Source: Denitrobaculum sp965232285
GTDB taxonomy: Bacteria; Pseudomonadota; Alphaproteobacteria; Kiloniellales; Kiloniellaceae
Direction: 5' to 3'
DNA length: 64,000 nucleotides
Assembly (NCBI GenBank): GCA_965232285.1
Contig: CBDDPL010000004.1
Location: 2,728,001 to 2,792,000, forward strand
The translations under genes were made by a program, and so were the position numbers. The notes beneath the pieces are model-generated. The model saw only the letters and a program-made list of their open reading frames with translations, made no database searches and was not told where the DNA came from. Below, piece after piece: positions 1 to 8,990 of this stretch (positions are counted from its first letter, which is position 1; every line of letters begins with the position of its first letter).

Positions 1-49
1 GAATGTCGCGAATTTCGCCACCGGCGGCAGGAGCAACGGTCGTGTTCAT
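1..49 (-). CDS. parC: Probable DNA topoisomerase IV subunit A (ParC), N-terminus only
   Basis: Only the first 16 codons lie in the window (MNTTVAPAAGGEIRDI), running off its left edge. The ATG is preceded by a good ribosome binding site (GAGGGA about 4 bases upstream). Assignment to ParC is inference: the residues fit the start of alphaproteobacterial ParC, and parC commonly follows recO in this class. The fragment is too short for a domain match. Confidence 0.45.
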   Translation of the reverse strand, partial: MNTTVAPAAGGEIRDI

Positions 50-58
50 GATTCCCTC

Positions 59-81
59 AAAAAGCTACCAGATATAGTAGC
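59..81 (-). terminator. Short hairpin with T-run between recO and parC
   Basis: On the minus strand GCTAC and GTAGC form a 5-bp stem with an 8-base loop, followed at once by five T. It lies after recO and just before the ribosome binding site of the next gene, so it could end recO transcription or attenuate entry into that gene. The stem is short, so confidence is moderate. Confidence 0.4.
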
Positions 82-140
82 GGACTGCCGCCCTGTGACA
101 ACAGATTGCGGGCCGTCTCCTCGGCTTTTCCACAGCTTTT

Positions 141-881
141 TTACGCCGGGTCGGCCTCGCGCTTTGCCGGGGGAAAGAGCGCGGCCAGACGCTCGCGCGC
201 CGGCGGCAGGGGCCGGTCCTGAAGGTGGAAGATCGAGCGCTCCAGGAAAAAACCTGAAAGCTGAAGCCCCTGCGCCACCTCCTCCGGCCCACCGCTGCCG
301 CGGCCGATCAGAAAGGACGGCAAGGGCAGCAGCTTATCCCGGTAAGGTTCACCGGCGGCAAGGGAGACCGCGCGCCCGGTCCGCGGACTGACATAGGCGA
401 GCTGGTCGTTGTCACCGCCCGCGGCACACTGCGAAAGATCCAGTCCGAAACCCAGATCGGCCAGCAGCCCCAGTTCCCAGCGCACGTAAACCTCCGCCCA
501 GTGATCGCCGTCCAGCGCGCCCAGCAAGGCCAGGAAACCGTGGTAGCAGGCTGGGTGCGGTTCACGCTCCGGCAGGGCCCGCTCGCAGATCGCCGCCGCC
601 GCGGTCAGGGCGGTCAGGCGTTTCGGTTGCTCCAGTAGCTGCGCCGCATAGCCGGTCTCCAGTTCGCATCGGAAGGTGCCCAGGTGATCGGCGAGCCGGC
701 CGCTCCAGGTGACATCGAGCAGATTGCCTGGCTGATAGAGCGGCCGGGCCTTGCGGCCCTGTCCGCCCTGGACCAGGCCGGCATGGCGGCCGCGTTCAGG
801 GGTCAGGACATGGATGATGGCGGCGGTTTCGCCGTGGGGGCGCGCGGAGAGAAGAATACCTTGATCGCGCCACTCGATCAT
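141..881 (-). CDS. recO: DNA repair protein RecO
   Basis: A 246-residue protein of normal RecO length. The N-terminus (MIEWRDQGILLSARPHGE) is the typical RecO OB-fold start, followed by the family features HGETAAIIHVLTPERGRHAGLVQG and a helical C-terminal half. RecO works with RecR and RecF to load RecA on SSB-coated single-stranded DNA during gap repair. It is the last gene of a leftward era-recO arrangement, 36 bp after era. The zinc-finger cysteines seen in some RecO proteins are reduced here; a Cys lies near residue 162 but there is no clear C4 set. Confidence 0.93.
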   Translation of the reverse strand: MIEWRDQGILLSARPHGETAAIIHVLTPERGRHAGLVQGGQGRKARPLYQPGNLLDVTWSGRLADHLGTFRCELETGYAAQLLEQPKRLTALTAAAAICERALPEREPHPACYHGFLALLGALDGDHWAEVYVRWELGLLADLGFGLDLSQCAAGGDNDQLAYVSPRTGRAVSLAAGEPYRDKLLPLPSFLIGRGSGGPEEVAQGLQLSGFFLERSIFHLQDRPLPPARERLAALFPPAKREADPA

Positions 882-917
882 GGGCGGCGCAGCCTTGTCG
901 TCGCCCCTGGCAAGGCC

Positions 918-1844
918 TCAGGCATTGAACTCCAGGCCCCATTCCCGATAGCGCTCGGGATCGTCCAGCCAGCGCTCGCGCACCTTCACGAAGAGGAAGA
1001 GATGCACCTTGCGCTCGGTCATGGCCTCCAAATCGGCCTGGGCCTCTTCACGGATGTGGCGGATCATCTGGCCCTTCTTGCCAAGGCAGATCGACTTGTG
1101 CTGCTCGCGCTGCACGTAGATCGTCTGCTCAATCCTTGCGCTGCCGTCGTCGAAATCCTCCCAGCTTTCGGTCTCCACCGTCAGGGCATAGGGGATTTCC
1201 TGATGCAGGCGCAGGAAGAGTTTTTCCCGCGTCACCTCGGCGGCCAGCAGGCGCATGGGCAGATCGGAAAGCTGATCCTCCGGGAACAACCACTGGCCCT
1301 CGGGCACATGGGCCGCCAGGTACTTCATCAGGTCGCTGACCCCGTCGCCGTTCAGCGCGGAAATCATGAAGGTCTGGTCGAAAATGCCTTCCGCATCGAA
1401 GACGGCCGCCAGTTCCAGCAGCCTGTCGCGCTTGATGGCGTCGATCTTGTTCAGGACCAGAATCGCGCGGCGCTTGGTTTCCTTGAGACCCTCGATGATC
1501 ATGCGGGTATCCTTGTCCAGGCGCTTCCGTGAAGCGTCGTAGATCAGAACGATGGAATCCGCATCGCGTGCCCCGGCCCAGGCCGCGGCGACCATAGCCC
1601 GCTCCAGACGGCGCTGGGCGGCAAAGATACCCGGTGTATCGACCAGGACGATCTGGCTGCCCCCTTCCACCGCGATACCCCGGATGCGTGCGCGGGTGGT
1701 CTGGACCTTGTGGGTAACGATCGAGATCTTGGCGCCAACCAGGCCGTTCAACAGGGTCGACTTGCCGGCGTTGGGCGCGCCCAGCAGGGCAACGACGCCG
1801 CAGCGGCTCTCTCCGCCCTGCTTGCCGTGATCATCCGTCGCCAT
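918..1844 (-). CDS. era: GTPase Era
   Basis: A 308-residue protein with the full GTPase motif set: P-loop GAPNAGKS (residues 22-29), switch region around T49-T50, DTPG (69-72), NKID (132-135) and SAL (162-164). A C-terminal KH domain carries GKKG at about 255-258. Era binds 16S rRNA near the anti-Shine-Dalgarno sequence and aids 30S maturation. Its ATG lies inside the end of rnc (14-bp overlap), so the two are translationally coupled in the lepB-rnc-era operon. Confidence 0.97.
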   Translation of the reverse strand: MATDDHGKQGGESRCGVVALLGAPNAGKSTLLNGLVGAKISIVTHKVQTTRARIRGIAVEGGSQIVLVDTPGIFAAQRRLERAMVAAAWAGARDADSIVLIYDASRKRLDKDTRMIIEGLKETKRRAILVLNKIDAIKRDRLLELAAVFDAEGIFDQTFMISALNGDGVSDLMKYLAAHVPEGQWLFPEDQLSDLPMRLLAAEVTREKLFLRLHQEIPYALTVETESWEDFDDGSARIEQTIYVQREQHKSICLGKKGQMIRHIREEAQADLEAMTERKVHLFLFVKVRERWLDDPERYREWGLEFNA

Positions 1845-2616
1845 GATGGTCTCCAGACTTCAACCGCTTCAGCAGCGCCTGCGCCGCCGTCTGCTCCGCA
1901 ATCCGCTTCGACCGCCCTTTGCCGGTTTCCGGGGCATGCCCTTCCACAGACACCTCGATGGAAAAGAGCGGCTGATGCGGCGGGCCTTCGCGACCGACTT
2001 CCCGATAGTGCGGCAGCGGCAGCGCCCGGGCCTGAGCCCATTCCTGCAACGCTGTCTTGGCATCCTGAGGCGGCTTCACGGCCGAGTTTAAATAGGGTTC
2101 CAGCGCCTTTTCAACAATCCGGCGTGCCACCTCGAGCCCGCCGTCCAGATAGAGCGCACCGATCACCGCCTCGCAGGCATCGGCCAGGATCGCCGGATTC
2201 CGCCGCTCGCCGGCCTCGTCCTCTCCCTTGGCCAGACGAAGATGGGCGGCGATACCGAGGTCCCCCGCCACTTCGGCCAGGGTTTCCCGCCGCACCAGCG
2301 CCGTGTGACGCCTTGCCAGCGCGCCCTCGCTTTCCCTCGGGAACCTGCGCAGCAGAAGATCGGCGACGATCAGGCCCAAGACCCGGTCGCCGAGAAACTC
2401 CAGCCGTTCGTAACTGTCCGGGGTGCCGGTTTTTCGTTTAACGGCCGCACTGGGATGCGTCAGCGCACGGCGCAACAGCGCCGGGTCCGCAAAGTCGTGG
2501 TCGAGTTTTTTGGCCAGGGCTTCCGGTTGCTGTACGCGCTGGCCGCCCTTCCTGCCGGCGAGCGCGTCGGAGGTATCGCTCTCAGCGCTGGTCACTGGTT
2601 GATCAGTCGATCCCAT
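1831..2616 (-). CDS. rnc: Ribonuclease III
   Basis: A 261-residue endoribonuclease III. The signature ERLEFLGD is at residues 70-77, giving predicted catalytic E73 and D77, with the second acidic pair D146/E149 in ILADACEAV. A C-terminal double-stranded RNA binding domain spans about 190-255. The N-terminus carries about 30 extra hydrophilic residues compared with Escherichia coli Rnc. It processes rRNA precursors and structured mRNAs. It overlaps both lepB upstream and era downstream by 14 bp. Confidence 0.97.
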   Translation of the reverse strand: MGSTDQPVTSAESDTSDALAGRKGGQRVQQPEALAKKLDHDFADPALLRRALTHPSAAVKRKTGTPDSYERLEFLGDRVLGLIVADLLLRRFPRESEGALARRHTALVRRETLAEVAGDLGIAAHLRLAKGEDEAGERRNPAILADACEAVIGALYLDGGLEVARRIVEKALEPYLNSAVKPPQDAKTALQEWAQARALPLPHYREVGREGPPHQPLFSIEVSVEGHAPETGKGRSKRIAEQTAAQALLKRLKSGDHHGDG

Positions 2617-3397
2617 CGCCCAGCCGTCCGAAGCGGATCGCAGAGGGCCACTTCCAGATTTCCCAGAAACGCGCGGAACTGTTATGTGAGAAGAACAGGA
2701 ACTCCGCCCGGCCGATCAGGTTTTCGGCGGGGATGAGGCCGATGGCCCGGCTGTCCAGGCTGTTGTCGCGGTTGTCACCCATACCGAAGTAATAGCCTTC
2801 GGGGATCTTGATGGGGCGGGTGTTGTCGAACTGCCGACTATCGCTCTCCTCCCAGATCAGGTGCTGCACGCCGTTGGGCAGAGTCTCAACGTACTCCGTA
2901 ACGGTCGTCGGCATGTCATAGGCATTGCGGTCCGGACGGTCGGTGACCTTCTCCCGCTTCACCGCCTCACCGTTGATGTGCAGGATCCCGCCGATCACCT
3001 GGATGGTGTCGCCCGGCAGCCCGACGATCCGTTTGATGTAATCGGTTTTGTTGTCCTGAGGCTGCTTGAAGACCGCCACATCGCCGCGCTCGGGCTCATC
3101 GGAAAGAATCCGGCCGCTGAAAATCTTCGGGCTGAAAGGCAGTGAATAGTGGCTGTAACCGTAAGAAAACTTCGAAACGAAGAGATAGTCGCCGACCAGC
3201 AGCGTCGGTTTCATGGAGCCCGAGGGAATGTTGAAGGGCTCATAAGCGAAGGTCCGGACAAAGAAGGCGATCAAAACCGCATAGACCACCGTCTTGATGG
3301 TCTCCATCGTGGTTCCCTGAGAGGACTCGCCGCTTGCGCCGCCCCCGGAAACCCGCGATTCCGGATCCAGATCCCTCGTCTCTCGTTTCTTAAACAT
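2603..3397 (-). CDS. lepB: Signal peptidase I
   Basis: A 264-residue membrane protease with one N-terminal transmembrane segment (about 33-51), the catalytic Ser in PSGSMKPTLL (S61), the general-base Lys in DYIKRIVGLPGD (K122) and the downstream box GDNRDNSLDSR. It removes signal peptides from exported preproteins at the outer face of the inner membrane. It is the first gene of the lepB-rnc-era-recO run, and acpS lies 49 bp upstream on the same strand. The ATG is preceded by AAAGGAA. Confidence 0.96.
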   Translation of the reverse strand: MFKKRETRDLDPESRVSGGGASGESSQGTTMETIKTVVYAVLIAFFVRTFAYEPFNIPSGSMKPTLLVGDYLFVSKFSYGYSHYSLPFSPKIFSGRILSDEPERGDVAVFKQPQDNKTDYIKRIVGLPGDTIQVIGGILHINGEAVKREKVTDRPDRNAYDMPTTVTEYVETLPNGVQHLIWEESDSRQFDNTRPIKIPEGYYFGMGDNRDNSLDSRAIGLIPAENLIGRAEFLFFSHNSSARFWEIWKWPSAIRFGRLGDGID

Positions 3398-3446
3398 TCG
3401 CTGTTCTGTTCCTTTGCCGCAATCGGCTCCTTTGCCACAATTGACG

Positions 3447-3848
3447 TCAGGACGGCTCGGCGGAAATGATCACGATGGCCTGCGCCAGCGGGAAGTCGTC
3501 GGTTATAGTCAGATCGACCTGCACTGTCATCCCTTCGGGCGTCAATTCCCGCAACCTTTCGGCCGCGCCGCCGGTCAGGGCCATGGTCGGCTTACCCGAA
3601 GGCAGATTGACGACCCCCAGATCGCGCCAATGAACCCCGCGGCGGGGAACACCGGTGCCCAGTGCCTTGGCGCAGGCCTCCTTGGCGGCGAAGCGCTTGG
3701 CATAGCTCGCGGCCCGCTGGGCCCGGCGGTCCGATTTTTTCTGTTCCAACTCGGTAAAAACCCGGTTCGTGAAGCGGTCACCGAAGCGCTCGAGGCTTTT
3801 TTCGATCCTGCGAATGTCGATCAGATCGTTGCCGATTCCCAAAATCAT
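3447..3848 (-). CDS. acpS: Holo-[acyl-carrier-protein] synthase
   Basis: A 133-residue protein from the ATG chosen here. A TTG lies four codons upstream, but the ATG has GAGG six bases before it and gives the canonical start MILGIGNDLIDI. AcpS transfers 4'-phosphopantetheine from CoA to acyl carrier protein. Predicted Mg ligands are D8 and E57 (FAAKEACAKALGTG). It precedes lepB on the same strand, as in many alphaproteobacteria. Confidence 0.95.
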   Translation of the reverse strand: MILGIGNDLIDIRRIEKSLERFGDRFTNRVFTELEQKKSDRRAQRAASYAKRFAAKEACAKALGTGVPRRGVHWRDLGVVNLPSGKPTMALTGGAAERLRELTPEGMTVQVDLTITDDFPLAQAIVIISAEPS

Positions 3849-3951
3849 CTGTCGCCTCAATCTTTTTAATTACTTAGGTCTTGCTGCTCAGATCCGGGTT
3901 TCAGAAGACCCTGCGGGGCTGCGGCCGGCGCGCGCATGCGAGAACAAGGCG

Positions 3952-4566
3952 TCATTCGCCAGCATCCGTCACCTTCTCGAAAGGCGCCGCCGCCTTGGCC
4001 GCCTTCGCGGCCCTTGCCGCCAGCTTGGCCTGTCGTTTCTCCGTCTTCCGGCGCAGGCGTTTCTGCCGTGCCGTCTGATAGCGGTCAACCATGCGGCGCA
4101 ACGGCCAGAAACACAAGAACCACGCGACCGTCGCCGTCGGGACGGCGCCGACCATCATCGGCACAAAAACCTTCCAGAGGTTATCGAAGATATAGGAAAA
4201 GGTGAGTTCGTCCGGCAGACCATTCGCGTCACTGCCGCCGAGGATCCAGATTCCCAGGCTGTAGATCCAGGCCCAGATAAGGGGAAAGGTCCAGGGATTG
4301 CCCACCACCGTTCCGATGGCCGCCGCCATGATGTTGCCCCGCAGCGCCATCGCCAGCACGCCCGCCAGGACGAAATGCAAGCCGATAAAGGGTGTAAAGG
4401 AAACCGCCGCGCCACTGGCGAAACCAGCCGCAATCCGATAGGGCGTACCCGGCAGACGGCGCAGCCGATGCGCGACATAAGAGCCTGCGCGCCGCCACCC
4501 CTGCTGTGGCCAGAGTATCTGAGCCAGCCGCTGAGCCCGGGTAAGTGGATTGCGTCGTTGAAACAT
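3952..4566 (-). CDS. DUF2062 membrane protein
   Basis: A 204-residue protein with the DUF2062 pattern: a basic N-terminus, a Gly/Ala-rich hydrophobic stretch (FASGAAVSFTPFIGLHF), the segment AAAIGTVVGNPWTFP and a late transmembrane region ending FLCFWPLRRM. The C-terminal 45 residues are very rich in Lys, Arg and Ala and are probably cytoplasmic. The biochemical function of the family is not known. It sits between rsh and acpS on the same strand, a position often kept in alphaproteobacteria. Confidence 0.85.
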   Translation of the reverse strand: MFQRRNPLTRAQRLAQILWPQQGWRRAGSYVAHRLRRLPGTPYRIAAGFASGAAVSFTPFIGLHFVLAGVLAMALRGNIMAAAIGTVVGNPWTFPLIWAWIYSLGIWILGGSDANGLPDELTFSYIFDNLWKVFVPMMVGAVPTATVAWFLCFWPLRRMVDRYQTARQKRLRRKTEKRQAKLAARAAKAAKAAAPFEKVTDAGE

Positions 4567-4758
4567 ACTGCGCGGTCACACCCCAACTGGCGCGGAAACT
4601 CCGCGATACCGCGCCGATTCTCCCTACACCCCCCTACTTGCACACGCCCGCATCGCAAATCAACCGGATCACCGATCACAGGCTCGTATGCCAGCTTGGA
4701 AAGAAGGCCACGGACCAGGCGAAAGGCGCTTACGGACCGGGCCGGAACGACAGGCGTT

Positions 4759-6900
4759 CTACCCGCGGGCCCGATCCACCGATGTCACAACAGGCGTCGC
4801 CCGCAGGGCGGCGATGATGTTGCTGAGATGCTTGACGTCCTGAACCTCGACATCGATCAGCATCTCGAAAAAGTCGATGGAGCGATTAGTAATCTTGAGG
4901 TTACTAATATTGCCATAATTCTTGCCGATAATCGTCGATAGGCCGCCCAGACTGCCCGGCTCGTTCGCGACCACCAGGTGCAGGCGGCCGGTGTGACGAT
5001 CATCGCTTTCCTTGAAGTCCCAGGAAACATCAACCCAGCGCTCGGGGGTTTCCTGAAAGGTCTCCAGCGTCTCGCAGTCAATGGTGTGGACGGTCACACC
5101 CTTGCCAGTGGTCACGATCCCGACAATCCGGTCACCCGGCAGGGGGTGACAGCAATGGGCGTAATGCACCGCCATACCTGGGATCAGTCCGGTGATCGGC
5201 ACCGCGTTGTCGGAGGTCTTGGTGCTTTTCGGCTTGGTGCGGCTCGTCGGCGCGGCCTTCTGAGCCTTGGCCTCATCCTTGGCGCCCGGGAAGACGGCGA
5301 CCAGGACTTCGCGTCCGGTCAGGTGGCCCTGCCCCACCCGAAAGTAAAGGTCCTCGATCGCGTCGCAGCGGAATTTCTTCAAAACCCCGGCCACGGCCTT
5401 TTCAGTATAGTCGTAACCCTCCTGCCGGAAGGCTTTCTGCAGGATCTGAAGTCCGAGTTCGCCGTACTGATCCTTTTCCTTCAGCCGTACGAAGCGGCGA
5501 ATACAGGCTTTGGCCTTGCCGCTGACCACGAACTTTTCCCAGTCCGGCGAAGGGGTCTGGGCCTTGGAGGTGATGATCTCGACCTGGTCGCCGTTGTGCA
5601 GCACGGCGCGCAGTTGGACCATCCGGCCGTTCACCTTGGCGCCGACGCAGGTATTGCCCACCTCGCTGTGCACCGCATAGGCGAAATCCACCGGGGTCGA
5701 GCCGTTGGGCAGCGCGATCAGATCACCCTTGGGGGAGAAGCAGAAGACCTGGTCCTGGAACATCTCCAGCTTGGTATGTTCGAGGAACTCCTCCGGATTG
5801 GAGGCATGCTCCAGGATATCCAGCAGTTCGCGCAGCCAGCGGTACTGGCGGCCTTCCTGTTTGTGACCCTGTTTATAGACCCAGTGGGCCGCCACACCAT
5901 ATTCGGCGACTTCGTGCATCTCCGTGGTGCGGATCTGGACCTCGATGCGCTGGCGTTCTGGTCCGATGATACAGGTATGCAGCGAGCGATAGCCGTTGGG
6001 CTTGGGCGTGGAGAGGTAATCCTTGAAGCGCCCCGGGACCACCGGATAGTTACCATGCAGGATACCGAGCGCGGCGTAGCAGTCCCCAATATCGGCCACC
6101 ACGACCCGGAAAGCCATGATGTCGGAGAGCTGCTCGAAAGTGACATCCTTGCGCTGCATCTTGCGCCAGATGGAATGGGGCGTCTTCATGCGCCCTGAGA
6201 CCCTGGCTTCGATCTTGTGCTCGGCCAGATCCGCCTGCAGTTGACCCACGATCCGACCGGAAAGATCGTCGCCCTGCCCCTTCAGAAAATCCAGGCGGGC
6301 AAGGATGGATTCGCGCCCGTCAGGATTTAACTGTGCAAAAGCAAGATCTTCCAGGTCGTCTTTAAAGCGCTGCATCCCGATGCGCTCGGCCAGCGGCGCA
6401 TAGATGTCCATGGTTTCGCGCGCGATGCGGCGGCGCTTATCGGGCGACTTCACGAAATGCAGGGTCTGCATGTTGTGCAGGCGATCGGCCAGCTTAACCA
6501 GCAGCACCCGGATGTCCTCGGACATGGCCAGCACCAGCTTGCGGAAGTTCTCCGCATGCTTGGTCTGCTCGGACTGCAGCTCGAGGCGGGTCAGCTTGGT
6601 GACCCCGTCGACCAGGCGTTCGATATCCTTGCCGAAGACGCGCTCCACGTCGGCCAGCGTCGCCTCGGTATCCTCCACCACATCATGCAGCAGCGCGGTG
6701 ATGATGGAATCGTCGTCGAGCTTGAGGTCGGTGAGAATGCCCGCGACTTCGATCGGATGGGAAAAGTAGGGATCGCCCGACTCGCGCTTCTGCGAGCCGT
6801 GGTACTTCATGGCGTAGACGTAGGCGCGGTTCAGCGCCTCCTCATCCACATTGGGATCGTAGGCCTTAACCCGTTCTACTAACTCAAACTGTCGGATCAT
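4759..6900 (-). CDS. rsh: Bifunctional (p)ppGpp synthetase/hydrolase (Rsh, RelA/SpoT family)
   Basis: A 713-residue protein from ATG 6900. An upstream in-frame TTG would add 18 residues without family support. Domains in order: HD hydrolase (about 25-180, with H48 and the HD pair at 72-73 in LLHDVVEDTEA), nucleotidyltransferase synthetase (about 235-350, with YRSLHTCIIGP), TGS (about 385-445), a helical part and a C-terminal ACT domain (about 640-710). The intact HD motif argues for hydrolase activity, and the synthetase motifs look intact as well. Most alphaproteobacteria have one such enzyme for the stringent response. Confidence 0.96.
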   Translation of the reverse strand: MIRQFELVERVKAYDPNVDEEALNRAYVYAMKYHGSQKRESGDPYFSHPIEVAGILTDLKLDDDSIITALLHDVVEDTEATLADVERVFGKDIERLVDGVTKLTRLELQSEQTKHAENFRKLVLAMSEDIRVLLVKLADRLHNMQTLHFVKSPDKRRRIARETMDIYAPLAERIGMQRFKDDLEDLAFAQLNPDGRESILARLDFLKGQGDDLSGRIVGQLQADLAEHKIEARVSGRMKTPHSIWRKMQRKDVTFEQLSDIMAFRVVVADIGDCYAALGILHGNYPVVPGRFKDYLSTPKPNGYRSLHTCIIGPERQRIEVQIRTTEMHEVAEYGVAAHWVYKQGHKQEGRQYRWLRELLDILEHASNPEEFLEHTKLEMFQDQVFCFSPKGDLIALPNGSTPVDFAYAVHSEVGNTCVGAKVNGRMVQLRAVLHNGDQVEIITSKAQTPSPDWEKFVVSGKAKACIRRFVRLKEKDQYGELGLQILQKAFRQEGYDYTEKAVAGVLKKFRCDAIEDLYFRVGQGHLTGREVLVAVFPGAKDEAKAQKAAPTSRTKPKSTKTSDNAVPITGLIPGMAVHYAHCCHPLPGDRIVGIVTTGKGVTVHTIDCETLETFQETPERWVDVSWDFKESDDRHTGRLHLVVANEPGSLGGLSTIIGKNYGNISNLKITNRSIDFFEMLIDVEVQDVKHLSNIIAALRATPVVTSVDRARG

Positions 6901-7056
6901 CCTACGCCTGCCTTCTCGTCCGGCCCCTATCCTATCGGACAAAGGGTCAAACAAAAGTCACAAGCAGGCGAAGGGCTGTCGCCGGAGCCACAATTCTCAC
7001 CGGTCTTGCCGATGGCGTCTCGGGCTGCGGCTGGCATCCTGACCCCCGGTGCGGGC

Positions 7057-7491
7057 TCAGGCCGCGTCGGGACCGTCTTCGCCCGGCCCCGTATTGCCCA
7101 GAACAGTGTCCGGCGAAGCCGGTGTGGCTTCTTCGGCAGCGGCGTCGGGCGCCGTCTCAACGCCGAGGACACCTGCAGCCACCAGTTCTTCACCAGCCGC
7201 CGCCTTGTTCGGATCGAGCATCGGCTCGTCAAACTCGGGCAGATCTTCTTCCGGCTCGTCAGTTTCGATGTGCTTCTGCAGCCCCTGCACCAGTTCTTCG
7301 CCCAACGCATCCACGCTAATGGTTTCGTCAGCAATTTCTCGCAGGGCAACAACCGGGTTCTTGTCGTTGTCACGATCGACCGTCAGGCTTCCGCCGGCGG
7401 AAATGTCCCGGGCGCGCTGCCCGGCCAACATCACCAGCTCGAAACGGTTCGGGATCTTTACAACGCAGTCTTCAACGGTAACGCGCGCCAT
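7057..7491 (-). CDS. rpoZ: RNA polymerase omega subunit
   Basis: A 144-residue omega subunit starting MARVTVEDCVVKIPNRFELV, which contains the conserved omega core (NRFELVMLAGQRARDIS, then NPVVALREIAD). Upstream in-frame codons exist, but this ATG has GGAG about 10 bases before it and matches the family N-terminus. The C-terminal half is long, acidic and Ala/Pro-rich, common in alphaproteobacterial omega. It lies just upstream of rsh on the same strand; this rpoZ-rsh linkage is widely conserved and ties RNA polymerase to ppGpp metabolism. Confidence 0.95.
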   Translation of the reverse strand: MARVTVEDCVVKIPNRFELVMLAGQRARDISAGGSLTVDRDNDKNPVVALREIADETISVDALGEELVQGLQKHIETDEPEEDLPEFDEPMLDPNKAAAGEELVAAGVLGVETAPDAAAEEATPASPDTVLGNTGPGEDGPDAA

Positions 7492-7622
7492 GAATTCGGA
7501 GCTCCGATTAATAAATCCGTGGTGTCGGGAACCTCGGGACCATGCAGCCATGCCCCGAAGCCGCGGACTATAGGCATCAGATATGTCATGTGCAAGGCAA
7601 TTTTACAAGCGTTCTGCGGACA

Positions 7623-7648
7623 TTAGAGCCATTCCTGGAATCATTTCA
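7623..7648. repeat. Short sequence related to the end of the 46.6-kb palindromic repeat
   Basis: The stretch begins TTAGAGC, then has ATTCC, one base, GGAATCATTT. The end of the large palindromic element at 46615 has the same blocks in the same order (TTAGAGC, ATTCC, GGAATCATTT) but with an 8-base loop. It sits between folK and rpoZ, outside genes. It may be a decayed or solo end of the same repeat family. Confidence 0.35.
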
Positions 7649-7693
7649 CGGCCTTGAACCCGCTCGGCTTTTGCCCGCGCGATCTGCACCTGC

Positions 7694-8191
7694 TCAGGGC
7701 TCATCCGGCTCGGTCACCTGCCCGGCCGGCAGGGCCGCTACAAGGTCGGGGCCCGACAGGCCGCTGACCGGATGGCGCCAGTCGGGCGCGATTTCGACCA
7801 GGGGCAGGACCACGAAGGCCCGTTCGCTGAGCCGCGGATGGGGCAGAATCGGCACCTCGCCGTCACCGGACACCCGCGCTCCGTAGGCCAGGAGGTCCAG
7901 GTCAATGATCCGGGCTTCATTCCGAACCTTTCGCACACGGCCGAATTCTGCTTCGATTTCATGCAGGCGTGCGAGCAATTCCGCCGGCGCCAAATCCGTC
8001 TCCAGCGCCGCCACAGCATTAATATACCAGGGCTGGTCCGACACCGGCACCGGCTCGCTGCGGTACCAGCGGGACCGGCGCAAGAGCGTAATTCCTTGCT
8101 TTTCAACTTCTTTCAGTGCCGCTTCACAAGCATTTCGCGGAGAACCGAAGCGCGGGCTTGCCAAGTTGGCCCCTATCCCGATAAAGATCAC
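7694..8191 (-). CDS. folK: 2-amino-4-hydroxy-6-hydroxymethyldihydropteridine pyrophosphokinase
   Basis: A 165-residue HPPK. It starts MIFIGIGANLASP, as usual in the family, and has the HPPK signature around RIIDLDLLAYG plus the conserved PHPRLSERAFVVLPL segment. It transfers pyrophosphate from ATP to the pterin precursor in folate synthesis. It stands alone, upstream of rpoZ on the same strand and divergent from the NYN-domain gene. Confidence 0.95.
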   Translation of the reverse strand: MIFIGIGANLASPRFGSPRNACEAALKEVEKQGITLLRRSRWYRSEPVPVSDQPWYINAVAALETDLAPAELLARLHEIEAEFGRVRKVRNEARIIDLDLLAYGARVSGDGEVPILPHPRLSERAFVVLPLVEIAPDWRHPVSGLSGPDLVAALPAGQVTEPDEP

Positions 8192-8351
8192 GAAATCGCT
8201 ATCCCTGTTTTTGTCTCTTGCTGAAGGGTCAATATGTTCTAAATATTGCAGTGTATACAGAGCGCTGTATTTGATAGATTCGAATCAGTTCAATCTGTAG
8301 TCGATTTACATACAAACGATTTTGCGTTTTAGACCAGCGCGAGGATTTAGC

Positions 8352-8975
8352 ATGAACTTTTACCCACAGGAAAAGGTGGCGTTGTTTATCGACGGCTCCA
8401 ACCTCTACGCCACCGCCCGGGCGCTGGGTTTTGATATCGATTACAAACGCCTGCAAGGACTTTTTGCAAGCCAGTGCAATATGATCCGCGCCTTTTATTA
8501 CACGGCGTTGATCGAGGATCAGGAATACTCCCCGATCCGGCCGCTGGTCGACTGGCTCGACTACAACGGTTACACCATGGTGACCAAGCCGACCAAAGAG
8601 TTCACCGACGCCACCGGCCGGCGCAAGATCAAAGGCAATATGGACATCGAGCTGGCCATCGACGTCCTGGAGATGGCTGAGCATCTGGACCATATCGTGC
8701 TCTTTTCCGGCGACGGCGACTTCCGGCGCCTGGTCGAGGCCGTCCAGCGCAAAGGCGTACGGGTCACCGTCGTCTCAACCGTGCGCTCCCAGCCCTCGAT
8801 GGTGGCCGACGAGCTGCGCCGCCAGGCGGACAGCTTCCTGGATCTCTATGACCTCCAGCCCAAAATCGAGCGTCAGAACAGCGGTGATCAGCAACGCCGC
8901 GCGCCGGGTCCCGGCGCAGTCGACGATGACGACTACGACGATTACGACGACGTCTACGAGGCGGAATCCGCGTAA
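8352..8975 (+). CDS. NYN domain protein, LabA/DUF88 family
   Basis: A 207-residue protein from ATG 8352, which has GAGG 8 bases upstream; an in-frame upstream codon is not supported. The fold is a NYN (PIN-like) RNase domain with the acidic motifs LFIDGSNLYATARAL, KGNMDIELAIDVL and LFSGDGDF. The last 20 residues are almost all Asp, Tyr and Glu. Members are presumed metal-dependent ribonucleases. It is transcribed toward the uracil-DNA glycosylase gene, 15 bp away. Its substrate is not known. Confidence 0.85.
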   Translation: MNFYPQEKVALFIDGSNLYATARALGFDIDYKRLQGLFASQCNMIRAFYYTALIEDQEYSPIRPLVDWLDYNGYTMVTKPTKEFTDATGRRKIKGNMDIELAIDVLEMAEHLDHIVLFSGDGDFRRLVEAVQRKGVRVTVVSTVRSQPSMVADELRRQADSFLDLYDLQPKIERQNSGDQQRRAPGPGAVDDDDYDDYDDVYEAESA

Positions 8976-8990
8976 AATCGGGTTTCGCGC

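Noticed and set aside
4978..6198. 406-codon plus-strand frame antisense to rsh
   Set aside because: A shadow of the rsh coding sequence with no recognisable domain. The same holds for other long antisense frames, for example 684-1532, 11156-11995, 48836-50083, 52635-53840 and 56433-57722.
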